DNA of 64,000 nucleotides from positions 409,362,626-409,426,625 of the forward strand of contig CM019063.1 of the NCBI GenBank assembly GCA_009667805.1, read 5' to 3'. This document shows, one piece after another, positions 46,941 to 58,812 of this stretch (positions are counted from its first letter, which is position 1; every line of letters starts with the position of its first letter). The position numbers were made by a program, and so were the translations under genes. The notes below the pieces were generated by a model that was not told where the DNA came from, did not search any database, and saw only the letters and a list, made by a program, of their open reading frames with translations. This DNA comes from Leptobrachium leishanense (taxonomy: Eukaryota; Chordata; Amphibia; Anura; Megophryidae).

Positions 46941-49900
46941 ATGGTTGGACTAAGGCCCTCTGACATACCACCTACCCCTGCAGTAAAGTTCATTGGTGCC
47001 GGCACAGCTGCATGCATAGCCGACCTCTTCACCTTCCCCTTGGACACAGCCAAAGTCCGCTTACAGGTAAACTTTTGTTAGAGTGACAATCTTGCCAATT
47101 CCTGTGCTTCAATGGTGCTGCAGTGGACAGGGAAATAGCACAGTGAGGGCTAGATTCCAGTCAGGTGTAAACTTACCAACTCCAGCACAGGCTGCAATTG
47201 TTCTGATAAGTTTATAAAAGCTCTGGTTAAGAATTGCCACCACATCGGGGCTTGTAAACCGTAAAATGTGGTTCTTTAGTGAACCAAGTGTGAGGCACAC
47301 TTGCCTGGAAGTCATCCATACTTTTGCAGTCATTGGAATTGTCAAGAACTTTTGGGTTATTAGCTGCACTTTCGCAGCTAGTACCAGTATACTAACAGCT
47401 CCGTTTACAGTATTGCACACTATACAAGTGTTCTACCTGGGGAAGCTTCTCCAATGAAATTCGGTGAATTTTTTTTTTTATAATTGGAATATAGTTCAGT
47501 GAGATGGGACAGGGGACCTCCTTAAAGTTAGATTTAAGATGGAATACATGTCCTTTAGACACTTGGGAATACTATGTGTAATTGTACTACGAGCGTTGGG
47601 GGTTGCATGCTCTTTCATGCAGAGGAGGTTGCCTTGGCATTTCAGTACTGGTCACCCTTTCTGGGTGATAGCAGTCTGATTTGCATATTGTAACACCTCC
47701 TCTGTAATGGCAACATCGAGCTAAAACCTTATGAAACCTGAGCGGGCACTCACCCTCGGACAGGCAACTAGTGCTGCCACCCATTCTCAGCAATCTCATA
47801 TATCTTGGTTTTGCTCACTCTAATTACATAAACATGAGATTATCAAATAACCATTTTTTAAACTTATTATATTACATATTATAATTCTAACATAATTTTA
47901 TAAATTATTCTTGTGCCCATATTAACCTCTGTCACTGTCCTACTGATTTCAGATCCAAGGTGAATCTGCCGTAGCTGGGGCTCTAAGCGGAATTCGGTAC
48001 AAAGGAGTGTTTGGAACAATCACAACCATAATAAAGACCGAGGGGCCCAAAAGCCTTTATAACGGATTGGTCGCTGGACTTCAGAGACAGATGAGCTTTG
48101 CATCTATTCGGATTGGCTTATACGATTCAGTCAAAAATTTCTACACCCGTGGGAAAGAGAGTAAGTGTCTCTAGTGATAGCATAGTTGATATATGAGTTA
48201 CCTCAAAAACAGATTTTTCTGTACCTACTGCAAAAATTCAATGTTCTTGAACCCAGGACATACTTGAAAACGAGAGAAATCTCAATGTATACTTCCTGGT
48301 AAAATACTTTATAAATAAATAAATATATACTGTACTAGCTGAGGTTCCAAAGGAACAGGGTCACCAACCCTAATGTGGACAGCAGGAAAAGAATTTGGAC
48401 CTTGGACCAAAACATTGCTGTTCCTCTAATAAACACTCTCACTGATGTTAAACCTTGTTTGACTTTTCCTTCTTTTACTGCAATCTTTAAGTTAGTAACT
48501 GCACCATAGGGCATAATGCTGTGGTGTATAAAACTCCCTGTCCTGACCATATGTCCCATGGTTTATAATAATTTAGTAACCGTTGACATTTCTTGTTTGA
48601 CAGAAGCTGGGATCGGTAGTAGGATACTTGCTGGGTGCACGACAGGAGCAATGGCCGTCATTATTGCCCAGCCAACAGATGTGGTAAAAGTCAGATTCCA
48701 AGCACAGATCAGTCTACGTGGAGTTAAGAAAAGATATAATGGCACTCTGGATGCATACAAAACCATCGCCAGGCAGGAAGGAATGAGGGGACTCTGGAAA
48801 GGTATTTTAAAGATATCCTAATAATTTGTTATCAAGAAAGTGTCACAAAAAAAATCTGCAAATTTGTCTATTTACTACCTAGTGATTTCTGGTAATTTAA
48901 CTCCAGTTTGAAACCTTTTACATGCTAAATACTTTACAACTTATTACTTATTCTGATTCTTCTGTATTTTGCCTGTATTTCACAATTCCGTTGTGAAATC
49001 TCTACATTTCATGGTTTGGACATGATGCCCTTTAACATCATCAATGTGAAGTTCAAAACGTGCGTGTTTAACACTTTATTTCTTTGTTTTTTTATTTCCA
49101 GGAACGTTTCCAAATGTGACCAGGAATGCCATTGTCAACTGTACCGAACTGGTGACCTATGACCTGATAAAAGAAAACATACTTCACTATAAGCTTTTAA
49201 CAGGTAATTATCCATAAAATTCTTCCCACATCTGATATAGTACACGTCCTATTTAGAGAGGACACTGTATTGTTGGATTTTTTTTCCCCTGCTTTTATCA
49301 GTTAGAAAGGCTTCAGTGAAACGATTTTCCTCTTGTGTATATCGTTTAATGATGTCTTGTGTTTGTTTCGTAGATAATCTCCCATGCCATTTTGTGTCTG
49401 CATTCGGGGCTGGATTCTGTACAACAGTTATAGCTTCTCCAGTAGATGTTGTAAAAACGAGATACATGAACTCACCCCCTGGTCAGTACAAGTCTGCTAT
49501 CAACTGTGCATGGACCATGCTCACCAAAGAAGGGCCGACTGCCTTTTACAAAGGGTAAGAGAGTCTCACTTGAGACAGTTGTGTTAACTAAAAAGAAAAA
49601 AAATGAAAAGCTCTGAAACACAAAACCATCCAGTAAATTCTGAAAATCCATACAACTACTGTTGGTTTAGTTCTTCATTATTTTAAATCACATTGACAAA
49701 ACATGGTAGCAGTGAAACTAGAGCAATACCATTACGCAAACCTTACTTTTTCACATGTATTTAGCTCTGCTTATAATAGTCTAAAGGCTGGCCCTCCAGA
49801 TGTTTTGGAACTACATTTCCCTTGAGGCTCAACAAACTAATGAGTAGCTGAGCATTATGGGAGTTGTATATATCAAAATATCTGCTGGGGAAAGGTTTCT

Positions 49901-50267
49901 GACCCCTGGTATAAGGCATAATCTCGACTGTTCTGATACAAGTGTATCAGGAATAATACATTGCCTACTTCAGTGGTGGTGGCAGATGTGCCCACTGAAC
50001 GTCGCCACCTTTGTAAAACCACATGGGCATGTTTAATACAAGACTGTTTTAGAACCTTTTAGTCTACATTTAACAGAAAAGCTGAGCCAATGATTGTCAG
50101 TAATGGATATTTTTAAGATTCAGGTACTGAGCATCTTTCTTTATTCTTGTAGGTTTGTGCCTTCTTTCCTTCGGCTGGGCTCGTGGAATGTAGTAATGTT
50201 TGTGTCCTACGAGCAACTAAAACGAGCCATGATGAGGTCAAGACAAAGAATGGAGCTTGCCGTGTGA
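46941..50267 (+). CDS. UCP1: Uncoupling protein 1 (mitochondrial carrier, SLC25A7), six coding exons
   Basis: Inner mitochondrial membrane carrier that conducts protons and dissipates the gradient. Coding exons: 46941-47066, 47953-48160, 48604-48801, 49102-49203, 49374-49554, 50153-50267. All junctions are GT-AG and join in frame to 309 residues (human UCP1 has 307). It has three carrier repeats with signatures [24 protein letters not shown] and [11 protein letters not shown]. Arginines equivalent to the nucleotide-binding set of UCP1 are present: R87 (LQRQ), R185 ([12 protein letters not shown]), R279 (SFLRLGSW). The C-terminus [15 protein letters not shown] resembles UCP1 more than UCP2/UCP3, and ELMOD2 lies next door, as expected for UCP1. 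The loop after the second signature reads [12 protein letters not shown], so the paired histidines of mammalian UCP1 are absent. Start: ATG in a good context, 21 bases into its exon. Confidence 0.93.
48233..48329 (+). mobile_element. L2 3'-tail in UCP1 intron
   Basis: CAATGTTCTTGAACCCAGGA, AACGAGAGAAATCTCAATG, CTTCCTGGTAAAATAC and an ATAAATAAATAAATA tail. Same family as 3505-6183, inserted in the intron after the second coding exon. Confidence 0.82.
49787..49912. repeat. CCAGATGTT-type short repeat in UCP1 intron
   Basis: GGCCCTCCAGATGTTTTGGA, ACTACATTTCCCTTGAGGC, then GCATTATGGGAGTTGTA and a complementary CTGCTGGGGAAAGG end. One of five copies in the window. Confidence 0.65.
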
Positions 50268-51290
50268 TTTTAAAAAGTTTGACTCTGGATTCATATCATT
50301 CATTGGCTGGTCTTACTTTCAGACTGTGGGCATAGTGCGTTGTCTAAAAAGACACTCCATGTGGCAGAGAAGTAGGAATAAGCCATAATCTGTAGGCTTA
50401 TGTCTGTTGTATGGTGCATCCTAGGAATTTGAAAAACCTACAAAACCTATCGTCCCATTGGCAACTCAACTTTCCATATATTATATTACCAGGAAACAAG
50501 AGAAGCTAAAAATGTAAACTTATTAAGCATAAGTTATATTATGCTTAATGTTTATTGGCTCAATCTGTTAGACGATCTTCGTTTAAGGCTTCCCTTGTTA
50601 GAAACTGATGGCTGTATTTCTACATTTTTTTCAGGATTCCCTTAATTATCTTGTAATTTGCACATATTAGCATACTGTTCACCAGTGTTCAGCAACTTTG
50701 GCCCTCCAAGTGCTTTGTGCCTACATTTCCCATGAGGCCTGCCAATCTTAAGAGTACTTGAGTACCATGGGAGGTGGTTTCAAAACATCTGGAAGGTTAA
50801 GGTTGCAGACCCCCCCCCCCCCCGATGTAGACAATGTTTTCCATTGTATATCCCGTTTACTTTCATCCTTTGAGACTGGAGTTTTATAATACTATTGTTA
50901 TATAGACACCAAGAAACGATGTTGTGTGTTTACAAAGAACATAGAAGATACGCTAAGACATTGTAACAAAATATTCATTAAGAGGTTTCATGTGTAGAGG
51001 TGAAAGCCAAATTACCTCTGCAAATGGTACAAACTCTGGCTTTGTGATTGCTAGATATAAAACTCTAGACTTTTCCCATTTTAAAATGCAATTTAAAAGA
51101 AGGGAATTGGTCGTAAAGTTATAACCTACATTGTTTCATATGTTAACCTCACATATGCAGTTTGAAGGTCGTACAAGATGAACCTTACAGTTTTCCATTT
51201 TTAAATATATTTATGATTATTACACTTTGGAATACTGAACTTGTAATAGTTTCTATTTTCTTAATAAAATGTACAAGAGGCATGTTATGT
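50268..51290 (+). other. UCP1: UCP1 3' UTR with poly(A) signal
   Basis: After the TGA, about 1 kb without coding leads to AATAAA at 51263-51268, followed by a GT-rich stretch (GGCATGTTATGTGTTTCC). A second AATAAA is at 51326-51331. The UTR includes a CCAGATGTT-type repeat (50694-50812) and a C-run at 50811-50823. Confidence 0.6.
50694..50812. repeat. CCAGATGTT-type short repeat in UCP1 3' UTR
   Basis: GGCCCTCCAAGTGCTTTGTG, CTACATTTCCCATGAGGC, ACCATGGGAGGTGG and AACATCTGGAAGG. Diverged copy of the repeat at 49787. Confidence 0.6.
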
Positions 51291-51352
51291 GTTTCCTTTT
51301 ATGACAGAATTGAACCTGTAGGATTAATAAACACTTAAAGGACACGTTCATA

Positions 51353-52069
51353 ATTAGAGATGTGCATGCATTTTTTTTTTGTTTCGTTTCAACTCGTTCG
51401 GTTTTTTTAAAAGTTTCATTTCGGATCGTTTCGGATCGATTTTTGTTTCGTGAATTCGGGGAATTTCAGTCTTTCGGATCGTCTGTTCTTTGTTTCAAAG
51501 GGTCCATCCTCGGATTTTCGTTTTGACGTATCGTATTTCGGATGCTCCGATATTTCGGTCGATAAAGTAATTCTGCCGATTCGTTCCTTCGGACGTATCG
51601 TTTTTTTATGAAAGATACATTTTTTCTTATGATTAAATAAATTTGTGCAGTGCATATTCATATAACATATCAATATCTTGTACGGTTAGACTTGGGATTT
51701 AGGGAAAAGCTAATTAAATATTTAAAATAAATATATTATTGATGCAGAAAGAAAGCACTGGAACAAGTTAAAAAAGGGACTGACGATTCGAAATTATGAA
51801 ATCAGCAACAGAACCAAAACGGACTCGAAACGATACGAAAATACGTTGTCCGAAATGAACCGAAACTATAGAACGAAAATGACTTGCAATTTTACAAATT
51901 TCATCTCCATACAAAATAACTAAATTTTTTCATTTCGTATCGGGAAATATTTCGGATGGTGTGTATTTCGTTGCCGATCCGGTTCAGAACATCAAACGAA
52001 CCCGAAGCACCGAATCGGCCCGTTTCATGAGAAAAACAAATTGGTACGAAACAAAATGCACATCCCTAT
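51353..52069. mobile_element. hAT-type non-autonomous element
   Basis: Ends TTAGAGATGTGCATGCATTT and, inverted, TAGGGATGTGCATTTTGTTT. The flanks carry GTTCATAA (51345-51352) and ATTCATAA (52070-52077), 7 of 8 identical. The interior has many TTCGTTTCG/CGAAACGA words and no transposase. It lies just beyond the UCP1 poly(A) signals. Confidence 0.75.
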
Positions 52070-52188
52070 TCATAACGTCTCTTCATTTTGAGTATTGTTA
52101 CCATTGTCCATTTCTTCATTCCATATCACAGCCATTTCAGAAAGGAAACCAAGTACACAATATCACCAAAGGTATTTGCAACCTCTAA

Positions 52189-52534
52189 GGCTAGGGTCAG
52201 ACGACCGCATTTTTGCGTTCGAACGAATGGACATACTTTTTCACGGAATTAGCGGTCATACGATGCGCATTTTCATCCCTGATTTTGTACGGATCATCAA
52301 TAAAACACTTTTTGCGTCTGGACGTTATGTTGCCTCTAACGTCTCTTAGTCACTCACACATGCCGCTAGCGGATGCAGCACACTCTGTACGTCAGTACTA
52401 GCGGTATCACGTTCTAGAAAAAATGCGTTTGTTTGCGCACTTTCGTGTGGCCGTACTTCGTATATTGGCCGTCATTTGCTGCTACTACGGCCGTGATGAA
52501 GTGCGGCTGCACGCGCGTTCGTCTGACCCTAGCC
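52189..52534. mobile_element. TAA-MITE copy k (subfamily B, short)
   Basis: Begins GGCTAGGGTCAGACGACCGC and ends CGTCTGACCCTAGCC, flanked by TAA on the left and TTA on the right. 346 bp, with internal deletions compared with copy d. Confidence 0.85.
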
Positions 52535-53302
52535 TTATTCTTGATCATTGTTTCAGTCACACTGTTAATCATAAAATCTGCCTAGCTGAAAATTGGCATC
52601 AAAAACTGTCGAACATTAAGAACCAAGTGAGAAAACAAAACAGCAGTGAAAAGTTGCCGAATTGCCCTGCTGTTCAGTGGTTTCATTCGACAGGTTTAAT
52701 CAGGCAAATCCCATAGGCGTCAATGTTAAAAATATTACCGTTTTATTCCAATATCTAATAAACCGGTAATTATAATATTCTGCAGTAAAAAGTGTTCTAA
52801 TGCATAGATTTTTTTAGCATCTTTTAGGCATTTTTCGGTGGGGTGGGGGGGGGTTGCGAAAATAATTTTTCGTTTTTTTAAAAAAAAAAAAAAAAATCTG
52901 TAACAGCCCTTTTTATTATCACTCATTGGACGATATTATATTATTGGATTATATGTAAATTTCACATATTTTCGTTCTGTAGTTTATTTGCAAACAGCGT
53001 TTCACTTTTCAGACATTCAAGCGTACTGTTTTTTTGCACTCCATTTTTCTGCGGTGTCGGCTTTTTCCGGCAGCTGCTCAGGTTTCTACGGCGTGTTCGA
53101 CGGGGTTAATCCAGATGTTTTTGTGGGTTTCGGTGTGCGTTCGCCAGGTTTGCGGTGGCTTTTCCCTGCACTACGACAGCCCTGTGGTGCGTGCTGAATA
53201 CACCGCAGTGTCGCCGAAATGGGATCACCAAATCACACCGAATTGAAGAGAACAAAAAGTCACAGAACGTGCGGTGACTTTGATTCTCTTTGAATAACCC
53301 TG
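52535..53302. repeat. GGGTTATTC-type element, right end only
   Basis: The right end CTCTTTGAATAACCCTG (53286-53302) matches the terminus of 16397-17213, and 52720-52800 (AATAAACCGGTAATTATAAT, CTGCAGTAAAAAG) matches 16870-16940 and about 390-440 in inverse sense. The left end is lost, possibly when MITE k inserted. Confidence 0.5.
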
Positions 53303-53322
53303 ATAGTTTTAAATATGCCGGT

Positions 53323-54322
53323 CAGTGGTTCCCAGACGAGGGCCTCAAGTACCCCTAACAGGTCAGGTTTTCCAGATTTCTGAAGTACAGCACAGCTGAT
53401 ATGATTTATTGCTCAGTGATTCCAGGATTCAGTCTGTATGTCCCCAAGGTAATCCTTAAAACCTGAAACAGAATTGGTACTCTTTCCCAAATAGAGGCAA
53501 AAAGGTGACAAGAAAAATAATGAAAAAGACCTGTGGATCTCAGACTCGTCCCCTCCAACAGACGTTTCAAGGAATGAATAAAAAAAGATAATGTATCGAG
53601 ATCTAAACAGGACAATATAAAAAATGAAGAATCATAGCGTTATATGTTAAGACAGTGGTGTATCATGACACGCCCCCTGTAAAAAACGCACAAGATGTAT
53701 AGTGAATAAGCGCATATACAGATTACCCGTTTCAAGGGTATTTAGAAAGGCCCAGGATATCACCATCAGCGGGAAAACTCCACCTGGATCGTCATCAGCG
53801 GGTACACTCCACCTGGATCACTAGCTAGTACTGGACCAGAGAGACAGAACTTCAATCGCCAATGTAGTAAAAAGATGTTTATTCCATAAAATCCGACGCG
53901 TTTCGTTGATATCCCTGATGCTGTTGGTGTGATACCAACGAAACACGTCGGATTTTATGGAATAAACATCTTTTTACTACATTGGCGATTGAAGTTCTGT
54001 CTCTCTGGTCCAGTACTAGCTAGTGATCCAGGTGGAGTGTACCCGCTGATGACGATCCAGGTGGAGTTTTCCCGCTGATGGTGATATCCTGGGCCTTTCT
54101 AAACACCCTTGAAACGGGTAATCTGTATATGCGCTTATTCACTATACAACTTGTGAGTGCGTTTCTACAGGGGGCGTGTCATGATACACCACTGTCTTAA
54201 CATATAATGCTATGATTCTTCATTTTTTATATTGTCCTGTTTAGATCGATACATTATCTTTTATTCAATCCTTAAAACCTGGCATGTTAGTGGTACTTGA
54301 GGACAGCGGTTGGGAACCACTG
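53323..54322. mobile_element. CAGTGGTTCCC-ended hAT-like element carrying a nested palindromic insertion
   Basis: Left CAGTGGTTCCCAGACGAGG and right CCGCTGTCCTCAAGTACCAC in inverse sense (...GGTTGGGAACCACTG) are inverted ends. The same blocks occur at 14955-15132 and 63877-64000. An 8-bp duplication was not found. The interior is split at AATCCTTAAAACCTG by the insertion 53466-54266. Confidence 0.6.
53466..54266. mobile_element. Palindromic insertion with 15-bp target duplication
   Basis: AATCCTTAAAACCTG stands on both sides (53451-53465 and 54267-54281), so the stretch between is one insertion. Most of it is a huge inverted repeat: arms about 53573-53912 and 53936-54266, roughly 330 bp each, with a spacer of about 20 bp. 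Arm landmarks are AAACAGGACAATATAAAAAA, GTGGTGTATCATGACACGCC, CACCATCAGCGGGAAAACTC, GGACCAGAGAGACAGAACTT and CCATAAAATCCGACGCGTTT. Arms differ at only a few positions. No coding. Confidence 0.88.
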
Positions 54323-54332
54323 CAATAGATCA

Positions 54333-54865
54333 TTACATATGGCGCAAATAAATCATCCCTAATAATCGTGCCATATACTGGTACTCATGTCATATGTGGC
54401 ACAATTTATAAATTACTCGTGTACACATAAGAGCGTGTTAATTCACAAAAGCAGTGAGCGTTGAACAAAATCAAAACGCTAATGGCATTCGTAACCAGAG
54501 ATACTTGTATTAAAAGTCTACACCAGAACAACTGTCTGTCCTTCTGCTTCGATCTCAAAAACAAAACATTAAATAAACACAGTGTAGTTTCCTCAAAGGA
54601 ATGTCTGATTATTAAAGTCTGTTAGATCAAAAACACATATTCCAGAGGCAAAAGTTAACCTGGCTCTGGATGTCCAGCCAGCTAGAGGGTGGCACAGTCT
54701 TTCTTTCTGGATGCGCTCTCATAGCGTAATAGGTTTCCAGCAGTTTAAAAATGTGAATTTTTAACGTGCTCTTATGTGTACACAGGTGAATATAAATTGT
54801 GCCACATATTGCGGGATTAATATAATAATCGCACATTTTATTGGGGATGATTTATTTGGGGCATA
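54333..54865. mobile_element. Foldback element with ~110-bp inverted arms
   Basis: GCGCAAATAAATCATCCCTA, GTCATATGTGGCACAATTTA and GTGTACACATAAGAGCGTGT on the left are mirrored on the right by CACGCTCTTATG-type sequence (ACGTGCTCTTATGTGTACAC, TAAATTGTGCCACATAT, GGGGATGATTTATTTGGGGC). TAGATCA occurs on both sides (54326-54332, 54866-54872) as a possible 7-bp duplication. Right after it, 54867-54912 is another small palindrome (GATCAATATATTGTATATAT). Confidence 0.65.
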
Positions 54866-54912
54866 TAGATCAATATATTGTATATATTGTAACAATATAT
54901 TGTATATTGATC

Positions 54913-56640
54913 TTAATACATCTTTGGTCTAAAGCTACTATCAAGTTTGGAAGAGAAATAATTGAAAGTTTCTTTCCTGTTGATGGGAGGAGCCCCCCAG
55001 AAGAGGCTTAAAGGCACACATTTAGAGTCTTGCAGACTCCTTGTTTGTGAGTGGAAATCTCATTTTCTTGATATATTCTGGTATATATAATACTACGCAA
55101 TGAGATTTTCTCTTTATCTCTTTTAGAGATCGACGGTCCATAACAGATCTAGGACTATATTGAAAGAGAAAGATAAAAAAAAAAAAAAAAAGTTTTTTCT
55201 GTTCAATATATGTGTGGTTTTGTCTAACCCTTAAGCGCTCCTTCACTGTAAAGTGTCTTTTCTATATTCGATTTTTGGAGTGAAGGATACACTCAACTAG
55301 TGAGCTGCTTTAAAATATAATCTGTATAGCGCCTTTTCACACTAAACCCATATCGGGTTTTTCTATCTTTTATCGGATTTACGTTAGCTCAAACGTTTGA
55401 ATAGTATTTGAGCTGCTGTTCTTTACGGAGACAGCAATATGTAGCGGAGTGTTTTGGACACTTGAATGATTACAAATGAATGGGTATATCTGGTTTAGTT
55501 GCTTAGCAGCGGCATGATCCAAATCTGTGGTTAACCAACATTTATGACCGGATTAGAGCTCTGTAACGAAGATAATTGAGCTCCCCTTCTGTTCTGGGAG
55601 GGTACCCGTCATGTCCTCAACTTGTCTCCATTGGAGATTGCTGTGTTGTGCCCCGCATAACCAAAATCACGGTTAATCCGTTATAGGAACAAGCTGGCCG
55701 TTGTCATGTTGCTTACATTGTTGCCTAGTAACCTAGCCAAGCGAGATGTTCATTGGTTAACATGTACCACGTGATCCGGGAGCCCCAATTAACATATGCT
55801 GGGCACATAAGATACATGATTGGTTGAATCCCCCCACGTGAATGCCCCATTGCGGGCTCTGTTAGGTAGGTACTTAAACAGGACCTGATGCATTGTGTTT
55901 TAGCGTCCCTGATGAGCAGATCATAGTGAAATGTGCGCGGATGTGTTAATTACGTTCTTTTTCTGTTTTCCCTCTAATGCGGACTACTGAGTGTACACTA
56001 GCGGATCTTAGAATACTCATATTTGGGGATTGAGAATTTGGATATGACTGCAGTGCTGACTTTATTGGTGCACACTAAGTGACTTAAAATTTATATACCG
56101 GCAACGTAGTCTCACTATAGGGAGGCGCAACAGCAAATTATTGACCATAACCTATTGTCCATGGTTACTGCATGTGCTTTATTGCTATGGTTACAGCAAT
56201 CGGCATGTGCAAACTGTAACCTCATAATTCCAATGGAAATGGTGCATTTTGTCGCTAATGGACGGATTTGATTGTGATTGTTTTTAACATATGTTTTTTG
56301 GTTGGTGCCACTGTGTTGATAAACAGCTGGGCATAAGGGCTAAGAAATTATTTTTCTAGATTTTTAGATTATCCATTTTCTAATCTTTGAACGATATAGT
56401 GATTGGATAAATAAAACTTATCACTGGCCGCCCAACTTAATGTGGATACAAATCATTCCTATTTAGGTTATCAGGTTCTTTTTCTATGACATTATAAAAT
56501 ATCGAGCGCCTGCACTTAAATATTGGAATAGTTGCCAATACTATATTTATTATGACTCTGAATTCAACAGTTCTTTCTTGGGTTTCTTTGGAGCTGTGTT
56601 GTGGCGGTGCATCGGGAAAAAAAAAAAAAAAAATGTTCAA
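54913..56640. other. About 1.7 kb unassigned sequence with T-rich 5' part
   Basis: Complex sequence unlike the neighbouring repeats; A-runs at 55160-55180 and 56618-56634. Words such as GTCCCTGATGAGCAGATCAT (55904) and GAAATGTGCGCGG (55929) resemble a degenerate version of the CGAAACGCGTCGG motif near 53900, which suggests a dispersed element. No domain found. Confidence 0.35.
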
Positions 56641-57584
56641 ATAAAGCTTAAATTACAGAAATTCAAATTAAATTTAATAATATGAATATTTTAACAGAAG
56701 CAAAAGGTTTTACAGGAATAGCAAAAACAAAACAGAAAAAAAAAAACAACAAAAAACACTGGATCAGATACTATGCCAACGGTTGACAAGTATGGTCACT
56801 AGCAGGCCTGGAACGCTGTAGTATGAGCAGTTACTATTGCTGCACAAATCCTCCTCTAACATAAATTGTACAAGAACATAAAAATAAACAGTATATTGTT
56901 GTTACGGTTATTTTTAAAGAACAGGTTGTACATTTTATATAATTAAATCTGCATAGTGTTTATTATCAAATCTTAGACCTCGGGAAACTCTCTAAAGCGC
57001 TCGCAATATAATATTGTATACCAAAAACATCTAAAACAGAGGAAGCTAACTAAAATGGGTTATAAAGACAGTGTGGTTGTCAAGCGAAGGGTGAATTTCT
57101 GTTTAACTTTTAGACATGTGATTACAGTAATAAACTGACAATGAATAGACAATTATACAGAGTGTATCCCTCTAATATCCTACATCTGGAAAGTACCTTA
57201 ACAATGACCCCATTGATCTGCTGAAGGAAATAATAGAATTTGGTATGTTATCACAAGGTTACACCAGATATATGGCGTGAATGTACCAATAGGTTACAGA
57301 AACTGACTTATGCTTGTACTCGTGTAACATTTGAACCCATTGCCAGCAATAGATTTTTTTTTACATATTAAGTTAACAAAATAATCAGGACAACAGAAAA
57401 AAAATTAAAGAAATATAAGGGCTTCCACAAAAGACAAAGCGAGTATAGATTACAAGCATTATTACCATAAAAGAAAACTTAAGTGCTATTTAAAGAAAGT
57501 ATAGAGTGTGCAGTTTTCTCCCAGGATTTTGCTGTAAACAACCATGTTGGTAAATGATATTAGTCCATCATGCTCCACCTAGTG
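56641..57584. other. Non-coding AT-rich spacer
   Basis: No repeat termini or coding pattern recognised. Confidence 0.35.
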
Positions 57585-57588
57585 TTAA

Positions 57589-58007
57589 CCCCTTCACTAT
57601 CAAGTGATTTTCCAAAAAACTGTCAGAAACCAGTGTTTTTTTGAAAAATCATTAATTGAATAGTAATACATATTACTGTAAATAACCTACTGTAACTTAC
57701 TGTAAAGCACCATCTACTGCCAAATTAAGTTAACACCTCTAAACAGCAGATCTATTTTCTTCTATTTCTCCTGCTGACAGCGTCTGAAAGCCTGATAGTT
57801 CAGAGCTTTCAGCTGCCGATTTTACAGTTTTAGCTCTTTGGGAAATATGCCCATAGGGCTAAAGTTTTGGGGGCACCTTCTGCAGCCCAAAAGTAAATGA
57901 AATTCGTGGCAGCAAATTAATTTCATTTGCTTCTGGGATGCAGATCGCGATATCGGGGCACCAGATGGTGCCTTTTAAGCCTGAGATATCTATCAGTAGT
58001 GAAGGGG
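57589..58007. mobile_element. TTAA-flanked element, CCCCTTCACTATC ends
   Basis: Left CCCCTTCACTATCAAGTG and right TATCAGTAGTGAAGGGG are inverted repeats. TTAA lies on both sides (57585-57588, 58008-58011), which fits a piggyBac-type MITE. 419 bp, no coding. Confidence 0.65.
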
Positions 58008-58374
58008 TTAACCGCACTCAAAATATTGCTGGACGGACACATAATACAGAGCTTTCATATATAACCACTTGCTCTTGTTCCATAACCCAGGGACACCAGG
58101 TTTCTGAAAAGCTACTACAGTTGTGTAACCATCAAGTCCTTTGCTTAACAAAAAGATGGTCCCTACGAAGCTGGAGTTTGTGATAATCTCACCAACGTGC
58201 ACAATCAGTTTCCAGAATGGACAACCATCTCTCTACAAAAAAAAGTAACCCAGAGATTTGTTTGTGACAGGTACATAGGAGGGTCAAGGTTTCATGTAAT
58301 AAAATTCCATTTAGACCCTCCGAGACCTTATGCTATAACAGGTATAACAGATGTATCAAGCCTATGATCCTCAA

Positions 58375-58812
58375 CCCCGTCAATAACAAGTGATTTGACC
58401 ATAAACTATTGCCAAGACCCAGTGGTATTCTGGAAGATGCATTTCAATAACCTGTACAGTAAATACATATTTTTTCTGCACAGGACACCTCTGTATCTCA
58501 AAGTTTTTCAAATAATTTCAAACAAACGGTTGTCATGTCTGAGGTGTTGATTTCATTTGCAATAATTGAAATTCCTTTGCATTGCTCCAAAATGCAACCC
58601 CACCAAATATACACTATAATCAGAGATCTCAAACTCTCCCGACCAGATGTTTATTTCCTATAATGCGTTGAACGGCCAATAGATGGCTAGAAAATCACGG
58701 GAGTTGTAGTTCAGAAACATCTGGGGCCCAGTGATTTTGAGATCCCTGCTCTATATATTGGGGCATAAACAGGGTCTTTTGGAGATCTGGAATACCGGAC
58801 CTTGATAGTGAG
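58375..58812. mobile_element. Diverged second copy of the CCCCTTCAC element with nested repeat
   Basis: ACCCCGTCAATAACAAGTGA, then CCAAGACCCAGTGGTATTCT, parallels the start of 57589-58007. The end CTTGATAGTGAGGGCATT parallels its inverted end. A CCAGATGTT-type repeat (58625-58748) is inserted within. Confidence 0.5.
58625..58748. repeat. CCAGATGTT-type short repeat
   Basis: CTCTCCCGACCAGATGTTTA and ACGGGAGTTGTAGTTCAGAA with ACATCTGGGGCCCAG form the two ends. Nested in 58375-58812. Confidence 0.65.

Noticed and set aside
46941..50267. Assignment to UCP2 or UCP3
   Set aside because: The N-terminal exon resembles all three, but the C-terminal SRQRMELAV and the ELMOD2 neighbour favour UCP1.
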